DNA from: CADEED01 sp035765415
GTDB lineage: Bacteria > Pseudomonadota > Gammaproteobacteria > Steroidobacterales > Steroidobacteraceae
Assembly: GCA_035765415.1 (NCBI GenBank)
Contig: DASTXR010000006.1
Coordinates: 1-64,000 of the forward strand
Direction: 5' to 3'
Length of the DNA: 64,000 bases
This document shows positions 8,532-15,054 of the stretch, piece after piece; positions within the stretch are counted from its first letter, which is position 1, and each line of letters begins with the position of its first letter. The notes beneath the pieces are model-generated. The model saw only the letters and a program-made list of their open reading frames with translations. It was not told the DNA's origin and made no database searches. Position numbers and translations under genes: made by a program.

Positions 8532-10300
8532 TGAGAGACACCGTTGCCAATCACCTGGTGCGTTATCTCGAGAAGCGCGGCGTGCGCCACGTCTTCGGCC
8601 TGTGCGGACACACGAACATCGCCGTGTTGTCGGCGATGGCGGGCAGCCGCATCGAATTCATCAACGTGCGCCACGAGCAGGTTGCCGCCCATGCCGCCGA
8701 CGGCTACGCGCGCGTCACGCGCAAGGCTTCCGTGCTGCTGACGCACCTCGGGCCTGGCCTCACCAATGCGGCGACCGGAGTCGCCAACGCGGCGCTCGAC
8801 TGCATCCCGATGGTGGTGATCGCCGGCGATGTTCCCTCGCACTACTTCGGCAAACATCCGCACCAGGAAGTGAACCTGCATGCCGACGGCGCGCAGTACG
8901 AGATCTACCGGCCGTTCGTGAAGCGCGCCTGGCGCGTCGACGACCCGGAACTGCTGCCGGAGATCATCGACAAGGCGTTTCTGCTCGCCGAAAGCGGACA
9001 GCCGGGACCGGTGCTCGTCGACGTCCCGATGGACGTCTTCTCCGCGCACATCGATTCCGCGCTGTTCACGCGCCTGGATGGCAACACGCGCGCCCTGCGC
9101 AAGCCGTCGCTGGACCTGGCCACCGCGCGCGAGATCGTGACGAAGATGACGGAGGCGCGGCAGCCGCTGCTGTACGTCGGCGGCGGCGTGGTGCTCGCCG
9201 ACGCCTGCGATGAGCTGCGGGCTTTCGTCGACCGGCTCGGCATTCCCGTCGCCCACAGCCTCATGGGCAAGGGCGCGCTGCCCGACGATCACCCTCTGTT
9301 GTTAGGCATGAGCGGCTTCTGGGGCACCAGGCTGGTCAACGACACCTGCCTCGCGGCCGACTGGGTCCTGGGACTCGGCACGCGCTTCAAGGAAGCCGAC
9401 TGCAGCTCCTGGTATCGCGACTACACGTTCAACATTCCGCCGACGAAGCTCATCCACATCGACATCGAGCCTGCCGAAATCGGCAGGAATTTCACGACCG
9501 AGATTGGCGCGGTCGCCGATCTCAAGCAGGCGCTGATGGTGCTGGGCGAGGTCGCGCGCGAGATGTTTCCGGCACCGCGCAAGGCAACGAAGATGGCCGA
9601 CACCATCGCGCAGTTTCGCAGCGACTTCACGGCGGGCAATCGCGCGATGGCGACCTCGGACGCGTTCCCGATGATGCCCGAGCGAATACTGGCGGACGTG
9701 CGCGCGCTGTTGCCGCGCGACGCGATCATCACCACCGACGTCGGCTGGAACAAGAATGGCGTCGGGCAGCAGTTTCCCGTGTACACACCGGGCAGCGTAC
9801 TGACGCCCGGCGGATTCGCGACGATGGGCTTCGGCCCGCCGGCGGCGATCGGCGCGAAGATCGCCGCACCGGACCGCGTCGTGCTCTCGCTGGTCGGCGA
9901 TGGCGGATTCGGCCAGAACCCGTCCGCGCTGGCCACCGCCGTCGAGCATGGCCTGCCCATCATCTGGCTGGTCATGAACAACAACGCGTACGGAACGATC
10001 GCCGGCCTGCAGAAGGCGGCGTACGGCCTGACGCACGGCACGCTGTTTCCCGCCGCCGAGGTCGGCTGGGACGCGCAGAAGCCCGACTATGCCGAAATCG
10101 CGCGCGCCTACGGATGCGAAGGCGAACGCCTGAAGTCGGCCGCCGACCTCGCGCCCGCGCTGCGGCGCGCGCTCGCGGCCCGCAGGCCCTATCTACTCGA
10201 CGTGCCCATGAAGAACAACCCGACGCCGACCACGGGGCACTGGAACATCCTCGACATCTACGCGCCCGACAAGAAGCTCGAGCACGCCGCCACCGACTAA
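8531..10300 (+). CDS. Thiamine-diphosphate-dependent enzyme, acetolactate-synthase superfamily
   Basis: 589 residues from ATG 8531, which overlaps the previous stop (TGATG); a GTG one codon earlier is possible. The three-domain layout of the ThDP decarboxylase/carboligase family is complete: N-terminal PYR domain with the catalytic Glu in NVRHEQVAAHAADGYAR (about residue 49), central domain, and C-terminal PP domain with the cofactor motif GDGGFGQNP to MNNNAYG. It could be a 2-oxoacid decarboxylase or a carboligase; the sequence alone does not decide. Lying between an acylating aldehyde dehydrogenase and an HMG-CoA-lyase-like enzyme, a decarboxylase that makes an aldehyde fits best. Confidence 0.85.
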   Translation: MRDTVANHLVRYLEKRGVRHVFGLCGHTNIAVLSAMAGSRIEFINVRHEQVAAHAADGYARVTRKASVLLTHLGPGLTNAATGVANAALDCIPMVVIAGDVPSHYFGKHPHQEVNLHADGAQYEIYRPFVKRAWRVDDPELLPEIIDKAFLLAESGQPGPVLVDVPMDVFSAHIDSALFTRLDGNTRALRKPSLDLATAREIVTKMTEARQPLLYVGGGVVLADACDELRAFVDRLGIPVAHSLMGKGALPDDHPLLLGMSGFWGTRLVNDTCLAADWVLGLGTRFKEADCSSWYRDYTFNIPPTKLIHIDIEPAEIGRNFTTEIGAVADLKQALMVLGEVAREMFPAPRKATKMADTIAQFRSDFTAGNRAMATSDAFPMMPERILADVRALLPRDAIITTDVGWNKNGVGQQFPVYTPGSVLTPGGFATMGFGPPAAIGAKIAAPDRVVLSLVGDGGFGQNPSALATAVEHGLPIIWLVMNNNAYGTIAGLQKAAYGLTHGTLFPAAEVGWDAQKPDYAEIARAYGCEGERLKSAADLAPALRRALAARRPYLLDVPMKNNPTPTTGHWNILDIYAPDKKLEHAATD

Positions 10301-10305
10301 GCCTC

Positions 10306-11226
10306 GTGAAACGCAACATCCTCATCAGCGAAGTGGGACCGCGCGACGGCCTGCAGAGCATCAGGACCATCATGCCGCTCGCGCACAAGAAGGCCTGGAT
10401 CAGCGCGCTGGCCGCGAGCGGCCTGCGCGAGATCGAGGTGGGCAGCTTCGTGCCGGCGCACGTGCTGCCGCAGCTCGCGGACACCGCCGAAGTGGTGGCG
10501 CATGCGCTCACGATCCCGGGCCTGACGGTGGCAGTGCTGGTCCCGAACCTGCGCGGCGCAGAGGCCGCGGTGAGCGCCGGCGCGCACAAGCTCACCCTCC
10601 CGTTTTCGGCGTCGGAAACGCACAGTCTCAAGAACGTACGGCGCACGCATGCGCAGATGTTCGATGAAGTACGCGAGATCGTCGCGTTGCTTCGCGCGCA
10701 ACCTCCCGCGAAACGACCCACGCTCGAAGGCGGACTTTCGACCGCGTTCGGCTGCACCTATGAAGGCACCGTCCCCGCCGAAAAGGTCGTGAAGCTCGCC
10801 GCGCAGCTCTGTGAGGCGGGCTGCGACGAGGTGGGCCTCGCCGACTCGGTGGGATTTGCCAACCCGGCACAGGTTCGCGATCTCGTCGTACGGGTCCGCG
10901 CGGTCACGGGCGAGAAGAAGTTCGCCGGGCTGCACCTGCACAACACGCGCGGGCTCGGCCTCGCCAACGTCGTCGCCGGGCTCGACGTCGGCGTGAACAT
11001 CTTCGACAGCTCCATGGCCGGCATCGGCGGTTGCCCATTTGCACCGGGCGCGACCGGCAACATCGTCACCGAAGACCTCGTCTTCATGCTCGAGTCGATG
11101 GGGCTCGACACCGGCGTCGATCTCGACCGGCTGCTCGAGGCCCGCAAGATCCTGGCGGAGGCGGTCCCCAACGAAGACCTGTATGGCTACGTTCCCGCCG
11201 CGGGCGTGCCCGGAGTGCGTGCATGA
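10306..11226 (+). CDS. HMG-CoA lyase-family enzyme
   Basis: 306 residues from GTG 10306, five bases after the ThDP gene. Family members cleave 3-hydroxy-3-alkyl acyl-CoAs to acetyl-CoA and a ketone or oxoacid. Seen: EVGPRDGLQS with the catalytic Arg/Asp, FVPAHVLPQLAD, LEGGLSTAFGCTYEG, the metal-binding LHLHNTRGLGLAN, and the glycine loop GGCPFAPGATGNIVTEDL with its Cys. The canonical human enzyme acts on HMG-CoA, but bacterial relatives serve other substrates such as citramalyl-type CoA esters. Following an acylating dehydrogenase, it may cleave that enzyme's product. Its stop overlaps the next start (ATGA). Confidence 0.87.
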   Translation: MKRNILISEVGPRDGLQSIRTIMPLAHKKAWISALAASGLREIEVGSFVPAHVLPQLADTAEVVAHALTIPGLTVAVLVPNLRGAEAAVSAGAHKLTLPFSASETHSLKNVRRTHAQMFDEVREIVALLRAQPPAKRPTLEGGLSTAFGCTYEGTVPAEKVVKLAAQLCEAGCDEVGLADSVGFANPAQVRDLVVRVRAVTGEKKFAGLHLHNTRGLGLANVVAGLDVGVNIFDSSMAGIGGCPFAPGATGNIVTEDLVFMLESMGLDTGVDLDRLLEARKILAEAVPNEDLYGYVPAAGVPGVRA

Positions 11227-12050
11227 CGAGGCCGTTCTCGCTTGCGCATCTGACGATGCTCAACCTGCCACCCCCGCAACTCATCGAAACCGCGGCGCGC
11301 GCGGGATACCAGTTCGTCAGCCTGCGGCCGATTCCCGTGGGTGCGCCGAACGAGCCGCTCTACCCGCTCGGAACCGACATCGCGCTCCGCGCGCGCACCA
11401 GGGCAGCGCTGGCGGCCACGGGCGTGCGGCTGCTCGACATCGAAGTGGCGAGAATCATCAAGGAAGCGGGACCGCGCGACTATCTACCCGCGCTCGAAGC
11501 CGCCGCCGAGCTCGGCGGGCGCCACGTGCTGAGCAGCGCCTGGTGCGACGACCGGCCGTACATCCTCGATTTCTTCGGCGAGCTGTGCGATCTGGCGAAA
11601 CCTTTCGGGCTCACGGTGGATCTCGAGTTCGTGACCTGGTCGGGCGTGCGAACGCTCGACGAAGCGGTCGAAGTGGTGAAAGCCGCCAATCGGCCCAATG
11701 CCGGCATCGTCATCGACACCCTGCATTTCGACCGCTGCCATGCCGAGCTCGAAAAGCTGGGCGCGCTGCCGCGCGACTGGTTTCACTTTGCGCAGATCAG
11801 CGACGCGCCGGCCACCTATTCCACCGAGCGCGAGGAATTGATCCGCATCGGCCGCGCCGAGCGCCTGTATCTCGGCGAAGGCGGCATCGACGTGGCGTCC
11901 ATCATCGGGCGACTGCCAACGGTGCCGCTGTCGATCGAGATTCCGAACGTCGCCAAGCTCGAATCGCTGGGCGCGGAGCAATACGCGCGGTTGTGCATCG
12001 AGACCGCGCGCAGCTTCCTGGCCGCGAGCGCGTATCGTCAGACCGGATAG
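11223..12050 (+). CDS. Sugar phosphate isomerase/epimerase-like TIM-barrel protein
   Basis: 275 residues, start overlapping the previous stop by four bases. The AP endonuclease 2/xylose isomerase-like fold is shown by AARAGYQFVSLRP near the N-terminus, then TVDLEFVTW, GIVIDTLHFDRC, FHFAQISDAP and LSIEIPN, which supply the usual Glu-Asp-Gln-Glu metal ligands. Such proteins act as isomerases, epimerases or dehydratases on small polyols and ketoacids. It ends the operon and converges on the TetR gene. The same fold forms the N-terminal half of QuiC nearby, but the two are clearly different proteins. Substrate unknown. Confidence 0.8.
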   Translation: MTRPFSLAHLTMLNLPPPQLIETAARAGYQFVSLRPIPVGAPNEPLYPLGTDIALRARTRAALAATGVRLLDIEVARIIKEAGPRDYLPALEAAAELGGRHVLSSAWCDDRPYILDFFGELCDLAKPFGLTVDLEFVTWSGVRTLDEAVEVVKAANRPNAGIVIDTLHFDRCHAELEKLGALPRDWFHFAQISDAPATYSTEREELIRIGRAERLYLGEGGIDVASIIGRLPTVPLSIEIPNVAKLESLGAEQYARLCIETARSFLAASAYRQTG

Positions 12051-12072
12051 GCCACCGGCCAGGTCAGGCCGG

Positions 12073-12747
12073 CTAGCCGTTGGGGCGCGGCTCCAGGTAT
12101 CGGAGCACGGCCTCGGTGAAGATCTTCTTGTGGCGCGCGCGCACGGTCGGATCCGACAGGTCGCAGTCGAAGATCTTGCCGAACGTGAAACGGTTCGACA
12201 CCCGGAACACGCAGAACGCGCTGATGAACAGGTGCAGGTCGACCGCGTTCACGTTGGAGCGGAACACGCCCTGTTTTGCGCCCCGCTCCAGGATGGCGTT
12301 GAGCACGCGAATGACACTGGCGCTGCTCTGCTTGATGGAGGGCAGCTTCGCGATGTTGCGCCCGCGGTGCACGTTCTCGACGGCCACCAGGCTGATGAAG
12401 AACGGGTGGGTCTCGTCGTAATCGAACGTGATCTCGACGATCTTGCGGATTGCCTCGACCGGCTCGGCATCTTCGATGCCCACCTGGCTGTCGATGGAGC
12501 GGATCTCGGAATACGCCTTCTCGAGTACGGCCCGATAGAGCCCTTCCTTGCCCTTGAAGTAGTAGTAGATCATCCGCTTGGAAGTGCGGGTGCGCTTGGC
12601 GATGGCGTCGACGCGGGCGCCGCTCAGGCCATAGGTGGCGAATTCTTCGGTCGCCACCGCCAGGATGTCAGCCTTGGATCGCTCGGCGTCATTGGCAAAC
12701 TCATTGCCGCCGGTCGTTGCCGGGGCTTTCTTCTTGCGGCTCGCCAT
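12073..12747 (-). CDS. TetR-family transcriptional regulator, likely master repressor of the block
   Basis: 224 residues. A basic N-terminal tail precedes a helix-turn-helix at about residues 24-70 (ILAVATEEFATYGLSGARVD, then IAKRTRTSKRMIYYYF, GKEGLY), the standard TetR DNA-binding domain. The C-terminal part is a ligand-binding/dimer domain of the RutR-like size class. It follows quiC by 30 bases, so it is probably the last gene of the TonB receptor-VOC-quiC operon, whose promoter carries the shared operator; that would make it autoregulated. No other regulator lies in the block. I infer it binds the 14-bp sites at 4373, 7103, 18027 and 18112 and is released by a hydroaromatic intermediate. 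Confidence 0.88.
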   Translation of the reverse strand: MASRKKKAPATTGGNEFANDAERSKADILAVATEEFATYGLSGARVDAIAKRTRTSKRMIYYYFKGKEGLYRAVLEKAYSEIRSIDSQVGIEDAEPVEAIRKIVEITFDYDETHPFFISLVAVENVHRGRNIAKLPSIKQSSASVIRVLNAILERGAKQGVFRSNVNAVDLHLFISAFCVFRVSNRFTFGKIFDCDLSDPTVRARHKKIFTEAVLRYLEPRPNG

Positions 12748-12777
12748 CCACCATCCCTCCGTTTCGCAGGCGACAGC

Positions 12778-14670
12778 TTAAGCCGAAGGGTGCAGCGGCG
12801 GAAGGTCCGTCCCCGGTTTGAGGTTACGGAAGCGCGACTGGGCTGCCAGGCGAATCGCGGTGTCTCGCGCGCCATAGCCGTCGTAATCGTGGCGGTGCAC
12901 GACCTCGAAGAAGAAGCGCTTCGCGAACGCACGCGTGTACAGATGGTGGTAGCTGCCGCGCTCATCCTCGTCGTACAGGATGTTGAGCTCGGCCATGCGG
13001 GAGAGAACGGCGTCCTGCAGGCCGAAGCGGGCGCCGAGGTCGTAGTAATAGTTCTCGGGGATGGGCAGGGAGTCCATGCCGAGCTCGCGCAACCGTGCGG
13101 CGGTCGCGAAGATATCGCGCGTGGCGAACGAGACCTGCTGGACGCCGGCACCGCCATAGGCGTGCAGGAAGCGATCGACGAGGGTCTGGCCCGCGGCCGA
13201 GCTGTTGAGCAGCACGCGAAAGTTGCGATCGCCCGACTGGATCGCCTGGCTCTGCACGAGGCCGACCGGGTCGGCGATCTCGATCGCAGCGCTCTTTTCG
13301 ACCTGGAACAGCGTCACGTAGTAGAGCAGCCACGAGAGCATCTCTTCATATTGCATGCTCTGCGAAAAGTGATCGATCCGCTCGAGGCCTGCTCCTCGCG
13401 ATGCGCTGCCCGGCAGTGCCTCGAACTCGGTGCGCCAGATCGACGGGGCTTCGGACTCCTTCATGAAATAGAGCAGGCTGCCGCCGACACCGCGCAGCGC
13501 GGGGATCTCGTACTCGCCGGGACCCACGGGCTGCGAAAAACTCTCGACGCGCAGCCGGCCCGCGCGACGCAACGCCGCGTCGGGATCCGCGACGCGCAGA
13601 CCGATGGCGCACACCGAAGCGCCGTGCACGGTGTCGTAGGAATGCGCGAAGCCATCCGGTTCGCAGTTCACGACGAGATTGATGTCGCCCTGCCGCCAGC
13701 GCGTGACGGCCTTGCGCACATGCCGATGGGTCGGCGCGAAACCCAGCGTGTGCAACATCTGTCCGAGCTGCTTCGCCTCCTCCTCGCTGGCGCAGAACTC
13801 GATGAACTCGATTCCCTGGCACGCCGTGCGCGGATCCGGCAATACCCGCGCCCCCGATGCGCGTTCGACCTGCTCGAGCAGATAGTCGAGCGAGCGCATG
13901 CCATCCAGCGCCACGTCGGCCGTCGAGCCCGCGCGAAACCGGTCGTTGAAGATCTCGAGCGACAGGACCCCGTCGTAACCGATGCGCCGCAGCGCGCCGA
14001 CATACTCGACGAGCGGCAGGTCGCCCTGCCCCGGCATGCAGCGGAAGTGACGGCTCCACGACAGCGGATCCATCGCCAGCTTCGGCGCATCGGCAATCTG
14101 TACGTGGAACAGCTTCTCGTGGCGGATCGAGTTGATGCTGTCGATGGGAATGCCAGGCGCCAGCGAGCTGAAGGCATCGAGGACGAGCCCGACCGCGGGA
14201 TGATCCACCTGGCGCACGATCTCCCACGCATCGCGGTGATCGCGCACGTGGCGCGCCCAGGCAAGCGCCTCGAAGCCGACGCGTAAACCGCGCGCCGATG
14301 CGCGCTCACCGAGCTCGCGGAAGTCATCGACGATACGGCCGCGATCGGCGAGCGCGTCGGGCGAGACATTCGAGCTCACCAGCATCAGGTCCGTACCCAG
14401 CGCCTGCAGCACATCGAACTTCCGCTCGGCGCGATCGAACACGCGGTGGCGCAGGTTCGCGGGCATTCCCTCGAAATCGCGGAACGGCTGGAACGCCACG
14501 CAGGTGAGACCGAGGTCGCGCATCATCGCGCCGATGACGTGCACGGGTTCGGGCGAAGCGAGCAGGTCGCTCTCGAAGATCTCGACGTGCTCGAAGCCGG
14601 CATCGGCAATGGCGCGCAGCTTGGCGCGCAGCGGGCCATTGACGGAAATGGTGGCGATACAGCTCAGCAA
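12778..14670 (-). CDS. quiC: 3-Dehydroshikimate dehydratase, two-domain QuiC type
   Basis: 630 residues from TTG 14670, preceded by GGAG and overlapping the VOC stop by seven bases. Dehydrates 3-dehydroshikimate to protocatechuate. The N-terminal TIM-barrel half begins SCIATISVNG and, with this start, puts the metal ligands at Glu134 (GFEALAW), Asp165 (VLDAFSS), Gln191 (VQIADAP) and Glu239 (LEIFND), the positions I recall for the Pseudomonas QuiC enzyme. The C-terminal half is a two-repeat VOC domain like 4-hydroxyphenylpyruvate dioxygenase; one expected His there is Gln (GVQQVSF). An upstream start at 14742 would overlap the VOC gene by about 80 bases and adds no homologous sequence. Confidence 0.9.
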   Translation of the reverse strand: MLSCIATISVNGPLRAKLRAIADAGFEHVEIFESDLLASPEPVHVIGAMMRDLGLTCVAFQPFRDFEGMPANLRHRVFDRAERKFDVLQALGTDLMLVSSNVSPDALADRGRIVDDFRELGERASARGLRVGFEALAWARHVRDHRDAWEIVRQVDHPAVGLVLDAFSSLAPGIPIDSINSIRHEKLFHVQIADAPKLAMDPLSWSRHFRCMPGQGDLPLVEYVGALRRIGYDGVLSLEIFNDRFRAGSTADVALDGMRSLDYLLEQVERASGARVLPDPRTACQGIEFIEFCASEEEAKQLGQMLHTLGFAPTHRHVRKAVTRWRQGDINLVVNCEPDGFAHSYDTVHGASVCAIGLRVADPDAALRRAGRLRVESFSQPVGPGEYEIPALRGVGGSLLYFMKESEAPSIWRTEFEALPGSASRGAGLERIDHFSQSMQYEEMLSWLLYYVTLFQVEKSAAIEIADPVGLVQSQAIQSGDRNFRVLLNSSAAGQTLVDRFLHAYGGAGVQQVSFATRDIFATAARLRELGMDSLPIPENYYYDLGARFGLQDAVLSRMAELNILYDEDERGSYHHLYTRAFAKRFFFEVVHRHDYDGYGARDTAIRLAAQSRFRNLKPGTDLPPLHPSA

Positions 14671-15047
14671 AACCCGACTCCCGAGCAGGTCGTCAACTCG
14701 ACGCCGATGCCGAGCGGATCCCGGAACAGCAGCTGCTTGCATTCCAGGGAGGGGACCTGGGTCAGCTCAAAACCGATTCCGCTGTTCCGGAGCCGCTCGA
14801 TCATCGGCGCGAGGTCGGCGCACCGGAAGGCGACGTGATCGACGCCTCCCGATGCCCGGCTTCCGTCATCTCCTTCCACCAGGTGCACGATCGGCTGCTC
14901 GCCCGCGTACAACCAGTGGCCGCGCGACTTGAAGGGCGGGCGCCAGCCATCGCGAAGCCCGACGATCCCGCAGTAGAAATCCCTGAGCTTCGCGATGTCG
15001 GCGGCTGGCGCCCGGATGTTCACATGATGAATGGCCTCGATCGTCAC
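14664..15047 (-). CDS. Single-domain VOC (glyoxalase-fold) protein
   Basis: 127 residues from GTG 15047, seven bases after the TonB receptor stop; the longer open frame to 15248 lies within the receptor gene and is spurious. The glyoxalase/bleomycin-resistance fold shows as IEAIHHVNIRA, LRDFYCGIVGL, WLYAGEQPIVHLV, GVDHVAFRCADL and the closing FRDPLGIGVEL. His residues in HHVNI and DHVAF and the final Glu could bind a metal. Such small proteins serve as isomerases, dioxygenase partners or lyases. Lodged between a receptor and quiC, it probably acts on a hydroaromatic intermediate; the reaction is unknown. Confidence 0.83.
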   Translation of the reverse strand: MTIEAIHHVNIRAPAADIAKLRDFYCGIVGLRDGWRPPFKSRGHWLYAGEQPIVHLVEGDDGSRASGGVDHVAFRCADLAPMIERLRNSGIGFELTQVPSLECKQLLFRDPLGIGVELTTCSGVGFC

Positions 15048-15054
15048 CGTGTAG

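Noticed and set aside
12055..12072. Hairpin CCGGCC/GGCCGG between convergent genes as terminator
   Set aside because: Only six base pairs and no T-tract in either direction.
12130..14286. 718-codon plus-strand frame over tetR and quiC
   Set aside because: Antisense shadow; it spans two well-supported genes and the gap between them and has no recognisable domain.
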